39,223 bases of DNA from an uncultured Prevotella sp. (GCA_900552675.1 USAI01000013.1:1-39223); one strand, 5' to 3'. Positions 26,761 to 35,109 are shown, counted from the first letter of the stretch. The notes: a model not told the origin generated them from the letters alone. Made by a program: numbers and translations.

Positions 26761-27095
26761 TTTTCTGTTTCGGTTTCAGGCGAAAGGTCATCACTCAGCA
26801 CGAATATGTCTTCATCATCGGCCTTCATGAAATAGCGCTCGCGAGCAATTTTTTCTACGGCACGCGGGTCGCGTTGAAGGTCGCGCAACTGCTTGGTGTC
26901 GGCATCGTTCATGCTGCGATACTTTTCTATCTCCTCCTGCAAATCGGCTATTTGCATCTGCAGTTGTAGGCGACGCAACATGCTATTATCGTCGACAAAG
27001 CCCACCATGATGCACCCCAACACCACCACAATAAGATATTTGTAATGGCCCAGGAAATTGAAGATGATGCTTATGCGCCGGGTTGTCATTGTCAT
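26757..27095 (-). CDS. FtsB/DivIC-family cell division protein
   Basis: This 112-residue bitopic membrane protein has a short cytoplasmic start (MTMTTRRISIIFNFLGHY), one membrane helix (about 20-37), a coiled coil (about 40-75, LRRLQLQMQIADLQEEIEKY) and the family motif DPRAVEKIARERYFMKADDEDIFV near 78-101. FtsB/DivIC joins FtsQ and FtsL at the septum. The upstream ATG at 27143 lies in the predicted -7 promoter box, so 27095 (or 27089) is the start. It is divergent from dnaX and coupled by an ATGA overlap to the next membrane-protein gene. Confidence 0.92.
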   Translation of the reverse strand: MTMTTRRISIIFNFLGHYKYLIVVVLGCIMVGFVDDNSMLRRLQLQMQIADLQEEIEKYRSMNDADTKQLRDLQRDPRAVEKIARERYFMKADDEDIFVLSDDLSPETETEK

Positions 27096-27123
27096 AATAT
27101 ATAATAAGGTGTATGCCGCACAC

Positions 27124-27174
27124 ATGTGCAAGCATAAATGCAAAGATAGGAAAAAAAATCGTACACTTGCACAT
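27124..27174. promoter_or_regulatory. 9-bp inverted repeat around the divIC -7 element
   Basis: ATGTGCAAG (27124-27132) and CTTGCACAT (27166-27174) are perfect inverted repeats 33 nt apart. The candidate -7 box TATCTTTG of divIC (minus strand, 27141-27148) lies between them. This would fit an operator for a dimeric repressor or a leader hairpin. No TTG -33 element is found at the usual distance. Confidence 0.45.
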
Positions 27175-27258
27175 TACTTACATATTATTAAAATATTTTA
27201 GTGAATAGAGAAGGCATAATGTCACCTTTACTGGCATTTCACACATAGCTACCAAAAC

Positions 27259-27545
27259 TGCATAAATATACAGTATTGGGGGTGCGTTGCGAAAGGCATC
27301 AAATTACGGTCTGAAAGCATGGGTTTTAGGCTGTGAAACCAAGGGTTTCAGGGGGTAAAATCCATGCTTTTATGACCTGAAACCCATGCTTTCTCAAATG
27401 AGAAGTATCAACTTTGAAAACTGTAAGCAAACAAACCAAGAACACTTACAAACCGTAAGTTTCTTAACAAATATTGTGTAAACAAATGTAAAAACACAGA
27501 AATGCATAAATATTCATTTTTAGTCTGTTTTTGCATAAATATACA
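27259..27545. promoter_or_regulatory. Three ARG-box-like 14-mers upstream of dnaX
   Basis: TGCATAAATATACA (27259-27272), TGCATAAATATTCA (27503-27516) and TGCATAAATATACA (27532-27545) share 13 of 14 bases. The middle copy differs at one base from the ArgR operator core TGAATwwwwATTCA. The last two are 29 bp apart and lie about 65-105 bp before the dnaX promoter. Regulator identity is inferred. Confidence 0.4.
27313..27393. repeat. Nested inverted-repeat cluster
   Basis: The outer arms 27313-27330 and 27376-27393 (18 nt, one mismatch) enclose a perfect hairpin TGAAACC-AAG-GGTTTCA (27334-27350) and a further inverted copy of AAAGCATGG at 27362-27370. Both arms carry the core AAAGCATGGGTTT. It looks like a member of a dispersed palindromic repeat family. 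Confidence 0.65.
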
Positions 27546-27608
27546 AAAATGGCAAGAAGCAGTGGGAGGACAGGGCGGCATCTCAACAATAAAAATAAGC
27601 AAGCTTAT

Positions 27609-27639
27609 TTTGTATTGTCTTCGATTTGCACTATCTTTG
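27609..27639 (+). promoter_or_regulatory. dnaX promoter
   Basis: TTTG (27609-27612), 19 nt, then TATCTTTG (27632-27639) is a full match to the Bacteroidota primary-sigma consensus TTTG-N19-21-TAnnTTTG. The start codon follows at 27658, giving a leader of only about 10-14 nt. Confidence 0.8.
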
Positions 27640-27657
27640 CAGTATAAACCTGAAAAT

Positions 27658-29481
27658 ATGGAAGAATATATTGTATCAGCCCGAAAATACCGCCCCATGA
27701 GCTTCGACACGGTGGTGGGACAGCAGGCACTGACCACAACGCTGAAGAACGCAGTGAGCAGTGGAAAGCTGGCACACGCTTACCTGTTCTGCGGACCACG
27801 TGGTGTGGGAAAGACTACCTGCGCACGCATCTTTGCCAAAGCCATAAACTGTATGCACCCTACAGCCGATGGCGAAGCTTGCAACGAATGTGAAAGTTGT
27901 AAGGCTTTTAACGAACAGCGCTCGTTCAATATCTTTGAGCTCGATGCCGCCAGTAACAACTCGGTAGAGAGCATCAAAAGCTTGATGGAACAAACACGCA
28001 TACCGCCACAGGTAGGCAAATATAAGGTGTTTATCATCGACGAGGTACACATGTTGTCGCAACAGGCTTTCAACGCCTTCTTGAAAACACTAGAAGAGCC
28101 ACCATCATACGTAGTGTTCATCTTGGCCACTACCGAGAAACATAAAATTCTGCCCACCATCTTATCACGCTGTCAGATATACGACTTTGAGCGCATGAAC
28201 GTGCCCAGCACGGTGAACCACCTAAAGATGGTGGCCGAGAAAGAAGGCATAAGCTATGAAGAAGAGGCACTGACACTGATAGCCGAAAAGGCCGACGGTG
28301 GTATGCGCGACGCCCTCTCTATCTTCGATCAGGCCGCCAGCTTCTGTCAGGGAAACATTACCTATGCCAAGGTGATAGAAGACCTAAACGAGCTTGATGC
28401 CGACAACTACTTTAAGATGGTAGACATGGCGCTGCAAAACAAGGTTACTGAACTGATGGTGACACTGAACGGCATCATCAATCGTGGCTTTGATGCGGGC
28501 AACGTGATTACAGGATTGGCATCGCACCTGCGCAATGTGATGATGGCTAAAGACCCATCAACACTGACATTACTGGAAACCAGTCAGCAGCAAATAGAAA
28601 AATATAAACAACAGGCCTCTAAATGCCCCACCAACTTTTTGTATAGGGCATTGAAAATATTAAATCGCTGCGACCTCGACTACCGACAGAGCAACAACAA
28701 ACGGCTGCTGGTAGAGCTGACACTGATTGAAGTGGCACAGCTGACACAACCCGACGACGACACCAGCGCGGGGCGTGGCCCTAAACGTTTAAAATGCCTG
28801 TTCAAATACATCATTGCAGCTCCCACAACATCGGCAGCACAGGTAGCCCCGGGAGCAAAACCGCTGTTGCGTGAGAAGAAGGTGCCCACGCCAGCTAACG
28901 ATGTGCCCACACCTTCGGCAACAACGGCCTCAACGGCTTCGGTTCAACCCACAGCAACAGTGGGTACAACGGCATCGGCATCGGCTGCCAGCACGGCTAA
29001 GCCTCTTAAACTAAAGGGCTTGGGTATGACTTTTGCCAGCCTTAAGCAACAAGAAAAAGACGAAAAGGTGAACAATGCCGCCGAGGTGGAAATAAAGAAT
29101 AAGGACGAAAACGCCAACTTCAATGACGACGACCTGCAGCTACAATGGCTCACCATGTGTAACCGCATCTTGCTGAATAAGGAAATGACGGCCTTGGCGC
29201 AACGCATGAAGAACGTGCAAGTGAAAATTACCACTCTGCCTAACATTGAGGTGCTGGTAGACAACAAACTGTTGCTCGACGAGATTGAAGGCATCAAGGG
29301 GCGTATCAAGGCTTCGCTGGCCGCTACGCTGCACAACGGCCATATCAACATCAGCACCCGATTGGCACGACAAGAAGAGCGCACCCGCATCCTCTCGCCT
29401 CGCGAAATTCTGGATAAGATGCAGAAAGATAACGAGGCCGTGGCCATGCTTACCAACTTGCTGAAACTTGAAATGGCGTAA
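27658..29481 (+). CDS. dnaX: DNA polymerase III subunit gamma/tau
   Basis: This 607-residue clamp-loader ATPase is the core of the replisome. The start is MEEYIVSARKYRPMSF at 27658, directly after the consensus promoter; the frame is open 52 codons further upstream but that part covers the promoter. Walker A is GPRGVGKTT (46-54), the zinc knuckle is C65, C75, C78, C81, Walker B is VFIIDEVH (124-131), LEEPP is at 145-149 and the SRC motif is near 170-172. The middle (about 395-475) is a low-complexity linker rich in Ala, Thr, Pro and Ser, followed by a tau-like C-terminal domain. It converges on asnA. I saw no obvious programmed-frameshift signal. Confidence 0.97.
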   Translation: MEEYIVSARKYRPMSFDTVVGQQALTTTLKNAVSSGKLAHAYLFCGPRGVGKTTCARIFAKAINCMHPTADGEACNECESCKAFNEQRSFNIFELDAASNNSVESIKSLMEQTRIPPQVGKYKVFIIDEVHMLSQQAFNAFLKTLEEPPSYVVFILATTEKHKILPTILSRCQIYDFERMNVPSTVNHLKMVAEKEGISYEEEALTLIAEKADGGMRDALSIFDQAASFCQGNITYAKVIEDLNELDADNYFKMVDMALQNKVTELMVTLNGIINRGFDAGNVITGLASHLRNVMMAKDPSTLTLLETSQQQIEKYKQQASKCPTNFLYRALKILNRCDLDYRQSNNKRLLVELTLIEVAQLTQPDDDTSAGRGPKRLKCLFKYIIAAPTTSAAQVAPGAKPLLREKKVPTPANDVPTPSATTASTASVQPTATVGTTASASAASTAKPLKLKGLGMTFASLKQQEKDEKVNNAAEVEIKNKDENANFNDDDLQLQWLTMCNRILLNKEMTALAQRMKNVQVKITTLPNIEVLVDNKLLLDEIEGIKGRIKASLAATLHNGHINISTRLARQEERTRILSPREILDKMQKDNEAVAMLTNLLKLEMA

Positions 29482-29508
29482 CCCTCACGCCACACACATA
29501 AACAAACA

Positions 29509-29550
29509 AAAAGCAACCCTTCTCTGTTTACATTGAGAGGGGTTGCTTTT
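29509..29550. terminator. Shared bidirectional terminator of dnaX and asnA
   Basis: The arms 29509-29524 and 29535-29550 (16 bp, one wobble) form AAAAGCAACCC...GGGTTGCTTTT with a 10-nt loop. Both outer edges are A/T runs, so each strand ends its stem in U residues. It lies in the 90-bp space between the converging genes. Confidence 0.9.
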
Positions 29551-29571
29551 AACATTAAATATTTACAACAC

Positions 29572-30609
29572 TTAAATAAGGGGCATACCCAGCTGGGCAC
29601 ACTCGGCACGCATATCGTCGGGCCAAATGCTGGCCTGTATCTCGCCAATATGAGCCTTGTGCAACATCACCATACAAAGCCTACTCTGACCTATACCGCC
29701 ACCAATGCTGAGAGGCAAACGTCCGTCGAGCAACTGGCGATGGAAGAACAATTGCTTGCGGTCTTCCTTGCCTTCAAGCTTCAACTGTCGCAACAGGGCC
29801 TCTTGGTCAACACGAATACCCATTGACGAAAGTTCAAACGAACGCTCAAGCACAGGATACCATATAAGAATATCGCCATTTAAACCCGCACGACCGTCTT
29901 CGGACACGGTCGACCAGTCGTCGTAGTCGGGGGCACGGCCATCGTGCTTCTTGCCATCGCTCAGTTTTCCGCCTATGCCTATGATAAACACTGCACCATA
30001 CTTTTTACAAATGGCATCTTCGCGCTCCTTGGGCGAGAGGTTGGGATACATCTGCAACAGCTCTTCGCTATGTATAAAATGTATTTTGCGGGGCAAGAAG
30101 GGCTTTATCTCTTTATAGGTTTCGCAGGTGAGATACTCGGTGCGCAAGATGGCAGCATAGATGCGTTCTACCACATTTTTTAAATAAGACAAGGTGCGCT
30201 CTTCTTGGGTAATAACGGCCTCCCAGTCCCACTGGTCAACATACAACGAGTGAAGGTTATCGAGCTCTTCATCAGCACGAATGGCGTTCATATCAGTATA
30301 AATGCCATAGCCAGGCTCAATATGATACTCGGCCAAGGTGAGGCGTTTCCATTTTGCCAACGAGTGTACCACCTCGGCCTTAGCATCGCCTAAATCTTTA
30401 ATGGGGAATGTAACAGGGCGCTCCACGCCATTCAGGTCGTCGTTAATGCCCAATCCTTGCAACACAAATAGCGGAGCCGTAACACGGCTCAGACGCAGCT
30501 CGGTAGAGAGGTTCTCTTGGAAAAAATCTTTTATTTGTTTTATGGCTTGCTCGGTTTGCTTCGTATCGAGTAATGCTTTATAACCAGTTGGCTTTATCAG
30601 TTTGCTCAT
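29572..30609 (-). CDS. asnA: Aspartate--ammonia ligase
   Basis: This 345-residue cytoplasmic enzyme makes asparagine from aspartate, ammonia and ATP. The fold is like class II aminoacyl-tRNA synthetases. Family blocks are visible: STELRLSRVTAPLFV near 35-49, EVVHSLAKWKR near 79-89, GYGIYTDMNAIR near 100-111, HSLYVDQWDWE near 120-130, KKHDGRAPDYDDW near 220-232 and GGGIGQSRLCM near 303-313. Length is slightly above E. coli AsnA (330). The gene stands alone, with a consensus promoter, a long leader hairpin and a terminator shared with dnaX. Confidence 0.97.
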   Translation of the reverse strand: MSKLIKPTGYKALLDTKQTEQAIKQIKDFFQENLSTELRLSRVTAPLFVLQGLGINDDLNGVERPVTFPIKDLGDAKAEVVHSLAKWKRLTLAEYHIEPGYGIYTDMNAIRADEELDNLHSLYVDQWDWEAVITQEERTLSYLKNVVERIYAAILRTEYLTCETYKEIKPFLPRKIHFIHSEELLQMYPNLSPKEREDAICKKYGAVFIIGIGGKLSDGKKHDGRAPDYDDWSTVSEDGRAGLNGDILIWYPVLERSFELSSMGIRVDQEALLRQLKLEGKEDRKQLFFHRQLLDGRLPLSIGGGIGQSRLCMVMLHKAHIGEIQASIWPDDMRAECAQLGMPLI

Positions 30610-30638
30610 GCTTGTTTGTTTATGTCTTGTTCATTTAT

Positions 30639-30684
30639 ATAGGCAACCACATGGTAGGTAGATGTACCACACGTAGTTGCCTAT
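30639..30684 (-). promoter_or_regulatory. asnA leader hairpin
   Basis: The 46-nt segment folds into about 18 pairs: outer arms ATAGGCAAC (30639-30647) with GTTGCCTAT (30676-30684), inner arms TGGTA with TACCA, a 2-nt bulge and an 8-nt loop. Two positions that mismatch on the plus strand become G-U pairs in the asnA-sense RNA, which suggests an RNA-level structure. It begins about 10 nt after the -7 box, so at or near the 5' end of the transcript. No poly-U follows, so it is not a simple terminator. Confidence 0.6.
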
Positions 30685-30693
30685 TGCTGGTTA

Positions 30694-30723
30694 CAAAGAT
30701 ACAAATAAAATATTGTTCTGCAA
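30694..30723 (-). promoter_or_regulatory. asnA promoter
   Basis: The minus strand reads TTG (30721-30723), 19 nt, then TATCTTTG (30694-30701). The -7 element is a full match to the Bacteroidota consensus and the spacing is canonical. Confidence 0.75.
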
Positions 30724-30842
30724 GCAACAAACACAATTATTTTACAAAAAGTAACATTACTCTAAGCAACACTTACATTTTGCTCGCCATACATCACATT
30801 TTAGAACACAATAAAAGTGATTAGAGCAACCCTATCAGATTG

Positions 30843-30940
30843 TTCACTCGGCTCACTTCACTCTTCACTTTTCACTCTTTACTCTTCTCTTCTCACACTT
30901 TCCCCTTCCCTCTTCATTTTTCACTTTTCACTTTTCACTT
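30843..30940. repeat. Degenerate CACTTTT tandem tract at the 3' end of the metallophosphoesterase gene
   Basis: About 98 bp of pure C/T/A-rich sequence is built from variants of TTCACTTTTCACTCTT. On the gene's sense strand it reads AAGTGAAAAGTGAAAAGTGA and so on, starting with the AAG TGA that ends the gene at 30935. Confidence 0.85.
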
Positions 30941-32743
30941 ATAATAGTGTGCAAAGTTTTTAAACGGCTCGCGAATAATAGCCATGGTATCGGCCTCATA
31001 CACATTGCCGTAAGGGTCGCGAGCGCGCACCACAAGGTTGGCATGTGGGTCGATAGGCTTATAATAGTAGAGGTGGTTCATCAGCAAATAGGCATTGGCC
31101 TTGCTGACAAAGCGGAAGGGCATGGCTTTTATGTATTTGTGATGATAGCCCGCAGCAAAAGCATCTTGCCCCCTACTGCTGATATGGTGCATGGGATATT
31201 CAAAACCATTCTCGACAACTGTAACCGACCAACGCGAGTCGGCATTAAACACATTGGCCATAATCATACCTTCATGGCGCGGCAGGTTCCAGTCGTTGGC
31301 ATAGCTCTCGCCATTAAAGTCGGTATCTACTTTGAAAAGCGTCATTTGCTGGTGCGCTTTCCAAAAGGTGCCCTTGTAGTGGCAGTTGGCTATGCCATGT
31401 TCGCCAAACGTATAAACATAATAGCCATTAGGCGTGCCACACAAGTTGATATTCGACTGCCATATATTGCCACATGCCGCTGCATGACAGTGCTCAATAA
31501 GATGTTGTCCATCGAGGTCGGTTTCATGATTAATGGCAAAATGGGTATGGCCGCAAAACAGTTCATAACCACTAAAAGTGTTCAGCAGACGCAGCAGTTC
31601 GCTCAATCGGCCCGACGTATAATGCCCCTCTTCAGCAGCAAAGGGCACTGGGCGTGCCTTTTTAGAGGGCGAACAACCAAAGGTGAAAGGCACATGATAA
31701 CACAACACCACCCTTTTATCCTTGGGTGTGAGGGCAAGGTCTTGGCGCAGCCATCGCATTTGGCGGTCAGTGAGTTCGCCTGGCGAATAGTAAGATTGCT
31801 TGTGCGTAAACTGCACATTGTTCAAACACACATAATGCTCGTTGCCACGGTCGAACGAATAGTCGGTGGGACCCCAGCTCTCCTCCCACTTACGGCGAAA
31901 GAGGGCGTTGCCATCTTGGTCATGATTGCCAATGACCGAAAACAAACGCATATCTGACGAGCCTAAAGCTGCACGTATCTGCGCCTGAAGGCTATCGTTA
32001 TAGCCACCGTAATATTGCACATCGTCGCCCATGCTCAATCCATATACAGGCATGTGGGCAGGCAATTGGGTGATGGTTTGACGTATGTCGACCATCGTCT
32101 CGTGCGTGAAACGTTCTATGTCGGTTTGCGCTACAGGGTTATCATCGGGGCTGGTATAGAAGGGGTTTATGGCATTGGTAACCTGAGGGTCGCCTATCAC
32201 TATCATGGTATAGACATCTTCTTTACCATTAGGCAAACGCGTAAGCGTAAAGTTGTATTGACGGCGACGCTTCACAAGGGGCTGATAGAAATAGGCCGTA
32301 CGGTCGGTGGCACTATGGGTAGGCACCTGGCACCAAGAGGGCACTGTATAAAACACAAAGCGGGCATGGCTGTCGCGGCGAATACGGTAACAACCATTCA
32401 TATCGGTAACCACGCAACTCACACCATCGCTCACCACCACGCCAGGCACAGGATGCCCCTCGACATCGGTCAACGTGCCGTGTATGCTGTCAATAGGAAG
32501 GGGCTTCGATACTACTGGCTTTTTCACAGGAGGCAACTTCGACACATACCCCATAACCTGGGGCATTATGCCTTGACCAATGTCTAAATCGCCATCAGGC
32601 GCACACGAAAAGAGAGACATCGTAAACAACGTCATCAACAGCGCCATTGCCCCAAGCCATTTTGAGGGGCATGGGGTGCGTGTTTCGTCACAGTGTGCGG
32701 GGCCTAAGCCACATGGGGTTTCGTTATGTTGCAATGCTTTCAT
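30935..32743 (-). CDS. Surface metallophosphoesterase lipoprotein (MetallophosN-Metallophos-MetallophosC)
   Basis: This protein of about 602 residues has a long N-terminal region, a hydrophobic stretch and lipobox L-F-S-C. It continues with a carboxypeptidase-regulatory-like beta domain (GTLTDVEGHPVPGVVVSDG near 85-103), a calcineurin-like phosphoesterase domain (VIGDPQ, SMGDDVQYYGG, GNHDQDG, CYHVPF, CGHTHFA) and a C-terminal beta domain (about 450-600). This is the secreted Bacteroidota layout; the substrate is unknown and may be a phosphoester or phosphoglycan outside the cell. Starts possible are GTG 32755 (TAGTG overlap with the antiporter stop), ATG 32743 or ATG 32647, the last giving a conventional short signal peptide. 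It ends in a repeat tract. Confidence 0.88.
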   Translation of the reverse strand: MKALQHNETPCGLGPAHCDETRTPCPSKWLGAMALLMTLFTMSLFSCAPDGDLDIGQGIMPQVMGYVSKLPPVKKPVVSKPLPIDSIHGTLTDVEGHPVPGVVVSDGVSCVVTDMNGCYRIRRDSHARFVFYTVPSWCQVPTHSATDRTAYFYQPLVKRRRQYNFTLTRLPNGKEDVYTMIVIGDPQVTNAINPFYTSPDDNPVAQTDIERFTHETMVDIRQTITQLPAHMPVYGLSMGDDVQYYGGYNDSLQAQIRAALGSSDMRLFSVIGNHDQDGNALFRRKWEESWGPTDYSFDRGNEHYVCLNNVQFTHKQSYYSPGELTDRQMRWLRQDLALTPKDKRVVLCYHVPFTFGCSPSKKARPVPFAAEEGHYTSGRLSELLRLLNTFSGYELFCGHTHFAINHETDLDGQHLIEHCHAAACGNIWQSNINLCGTPNGYYVYTFGEHGIANCHYKGTFWKAHQQMTLFKVDTDFNGESYANDWNLPRHEGMIMANVFNADSRWSVTVVENGFEYPMHHISSRGQDAFAAGYHHKYIKAMPFRFVSKANAYLLMNHLYYYKPIDPHANLVVRARDPYGNVYEADTMAIIREPFKNFAHYYK

Positions 32744-32754
32744 GCTCGGGTTCA

Positions 32755-35004
32755 CTATTCAATCAATTTATCGAGGTCGCTCTCCTCGCCCACAATCCAT
32801 AAGATGTCGCCTTTGGCTAACTGGCGCGAGGGGTCGATAACCGAGAGGTTTTCCTCTCCTTCTTCTAAGCCCACAACCATACAATTGTATTGGTCGCGTA
32901 TGCCACTCTCGCGCAAGGTCTTACCTACGAAGGGGCTCTTTCCATCAATCACCATCTGGCGCAGCTTCATCTCTCGCTTCTCAATATCGGGATCGTCGGC
33001 CATCACGGTCTGACCTATGGCCTGGCCAAAGACTGCCAACTGCTCGTCGTTGCCAATGGCCTGTATGCGGTCGCCAGGAAAGATCTCGTCTTCACCATTC
33101 GGAATGTTGATGCGATGACGACCACGAAGGATGCTGCTCACCATCACACCAAACTTGTTGCGAAACTGAAGTTGGCTGAGCGTGTGTCCGCTCCATAACG
33201 AGTTGTCGGGCACGTCAAACTCGCCTATGTGTATATTGCGGTCAAGCAAATGGCCCTCATACAATGGTTTGCGTCGACCCAGCACCTGTGCCTCGATGTC
33301 GCGCGAACGAAGGTTCAAAATAAACAAGCGTTCAAGACGTATGCTGTTACGTTTAAGGCGGCGCGACATAATCATAACCATCAGCAAAGCCACTGCTATG
33401 CTGATAAGGAGGGCATTGGTAAAGCGCGTAAGATAGTTGCATATATAGAAGATGAACAGTGCGGCCACTACCATACGCACCAAGATGGTGAACAAGAGGG
33501 GAAGATGATTAGAGCGACTATCGCTCCAAAGCGCCTTAAACTCTTCGCTGTGGTTCTTCTTCATCACCATAGCTCTGAGGAAAGGAGCAATGAACAAGAT
33601 GGTGAGGGCGCCACATATACCATTGGCCCACCAGTGCATACCAGGCATGAGGTGGCGCACAAAGGGCAAGAAGAACATAAACATAAGGGCAATAACGGCC
33701 GACGACAGGATGCTATATATAAAGGTGTTGACAACCATCTGACGAATCAATATGCGCCAGTTGCCGTGCTTGCTATGCCCTGGATGGCTCAGTGCAATAT
33801 TGTTCAAAGCACGCACCCACGACTTGGGCATACGGTGCTCGAGAAGGTTATAGCATGGCACTGAGAGGCGTATCATATAAGGGGTGAGGAAGGTGGTGAT
33901 AACTGAAACGGCCACCACTACTGGATAAAGAAACTTACCTATAACGCCCAACGATAAGCCTAACGATGCTATGATGAATGAAAACTCGCCTATCTGCGCC
34001 ATTGAGAAGCCACAACGCATGGCCGACTTTAGGCTTTGGCCACTAATCAAGAAGCCAAAGGTGCCAAACACTGCTTGGCCCAACAAGATGGTTAGCACCA
34101 AGGCCATGATAGGCCAGGCATATGAAACGATGATATTGAGATCGACAAGCATGCCTACCGACACGAAGAAGATGGCACCAAAGAGGTTCTTCACGGGTTC
34201 GACAAGGCGAATGATGCGTTCGGCCTCAACGGTCTCGGCCAAGATTGACCCCATCACAAAGGCACCAAAGGCGCTACTGAAGCCCACCTTGGTAGACAGC
34301 ACTGCCATAAAGCAGCACAGGCCCAACGAAACAATGAGCAACGTTTCGCCATTCATCAACTTGCGCATAGAGCGTAGAAACAATGGCACCAAGAAGATGC
34401 CCACCACAAACCACAGCACAAGAAAAAAAGCTATCTTTAGCACCGAACCTAACATCTGACCACCATCAGGACTGTTTCCTCCTGCTATAGCCGACAGCAT
34501 CACCATCATAACAATGGCCAGCACGTCTTCAAGAATAAGCACACTCATCACTATGCCCGCAAACTGTTGCTGCCGAAGGCCCATATCGTCGAGCGCCTTA
34601 TAAATAATAGTGGTAGAACTCATGGCCAACATACCTCCCAGGAAAATGCAGTCCATACGGTTCCAACTGAAGGCATGCCCCACCGTCATGCCCACCATCA
34701 TCATACAGAAAATAATGGTGCACGTGGCAATAACGGGCGCTGCCCCCATCTTCAATATCTTTTTAAACGAGAAGTCGAGACCCAACGAAAACAGAAGGAA
34801 CATGATGCCTATGTCGGCCCACGTGCGTATATCGGTATTATCAATTACCGACATGGTATATGGCATATGGGGCGACACTAAAAAACCAGCCACCACATAG
34901 CCCAACACTAAGGGTTGCTTCAGTTTCTTGAACACCAGCGTTACCACGCTGGCCACAATCAAGATAAGGGCAAGGTCTTTTATAAGAGTGGGCAGTTCTG
35001 ACAT
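32755..35004 (-). CDS. CPA2-family cation:proton antiporter with two RCK_C domains
   Basis: This 749-residue membrane protein exchanges monovalent cations (K+ or Na+) for protons. The N-terminal 390 residues carry about 12 helices of the Kef/NapA type, with LGYVVAGFLVSPHMPY near 33-48 and the AMSSTTIIYKALDD motif near 126-139. Four further helices follow (about 425-540). The C-terminus has two TrkA-C/RCK_C modules (about 595-665 and 675-749), each ending in a GD-x-(I/L)-x-x-(I/V)-G strand. I see no Rossmann RCK_N domain. It is translationally joined to the metallophosphoesterase gene by a one-base TAGTG overlap. Ion choice cannot be read from the sequence. Confidence 0.92.
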   Translation of the reverse strand: MSELPTLIKDLALILIVASVVTLVFKKLKQPLVLGYVVAGFLVSPHMPYTMSVIDNTDIRTWADIGIMFLLFSLGLDFSFKKILKMGAAPVIATCTIIFCMMMVGMTVGHAFSWNRMDCIFLGGMLAMSSTTIIYKALDDMGLRQQQFAGIVMSVLILEDVLAIVMMVMLSAIAGGNSPDGGQMLGSVLKIAFFLVLWFVVGIFLVPLFLRSMRKLMNGETLLIVSLGLCCFMAVLSTKVGFSSAFGAFVMGSILAETVEAERIIRLVEPVKNLFGAIFFVSVGMLVDLNIIVSYAWPIMALVLTILLGQAVFGTFGFLISGQSLKSAMRCGFSMAQIGEFSFIIASLGLSLGVIGKFLYPVVVAVSVITTFLTPYMIRLSVPCYNLLEHRMPKSWVRALNNIALSHPGHSKHGNWRILIRQMVVNTFIYSILSSAVIALMFMFFLPFVRHLMPGMHWWANGICGALTILFIAPFLRAMVMKKNHSEEFKALWSDSRSNHLPLLFTILVRMVVAALFIFYICNYLTRFTNALLISIAVALLMVMIMSRRLKRNSIRLERLFILNLRSRDIEAQVLGRRKPLYEGHLLDRNIHIGEFDVPDNSLWSGHTLSQLQFRNKFGVMVSSILRGRHRINIPNGEDEIFPGDRIQAIGNDEQLAVFGQAIGQTVMADDPDIEKREMKLRQMVIDGKSPFVGKTLRESGIRDQYNCMVVGLEEGEENLSVIDPSRQLAKGDILWIVGEESDLDKLIE

Positions 35005-35054
35005 ATCGTTCGTTTTTTTTGAAGGGTTTGTTTTTCGTTCTATACATTATGAAA

Positions 35055-35109
35055 AAGCCGCCCTCGTCCTACATATATATTATATATAGATATAGGAAGA
35101 GCGCGGCTT
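35055..35109 (-). terminator. Terminator after the 524-codon gene
   Basis: AAGCCGC (35055-35061) pairs with GCGGCTT (35103-35109), and the pairing continues through CTC/GAG and TCCTA/TAGGA into an AT stem, about 22 pairs with a few mismatches. On the minus strand the stem ends in TTTTT. It lies about 18 bp after the gene's stop. Confidence 0.85.

Larger units (their letters stand above)
27149..27608. other. Long AT-rich, repeat-bearing gap between divIC and dnaX
   Basis: No gene is supported here. The stretch holds three copies of a TGCATAAATATWCA 14-mer (27259-27272, 27503-27516, 27532-27545) and a nested set of inverted repeats at 27313-27393. Reading frames in it are short, shift over repeats and resemble nothing recognisable. 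Confidence 0.7.
30610..30934. other. Gap before asnA: leader, promoter, then pyrimidine-rich repeat tract
   Basis: From left to right it holds the asnA leader with its hairpin (30639-30684), the asnA promoter (30694-30723), about 120 bp of AT-rich sequence with nothing recognisable, and a CACTTTT-type repeat tract (30843-30940) reaching the stop of the next gene. No gene is supported. Confidence 0.8.

Noticed and set aside
27502..27657. 52-codon N-terminal extension of dnaX
   Set aside because: It covers the consensus promoter at 27609-27639; the conserved protein starts at MEEYIVSARKYRP.
30947..31957. 336-aa plus-strand frame antisense to the metallophosphoesterase
   Set aside because: The minus-strand gene has full catalytic motifs; the shadow frame has none.
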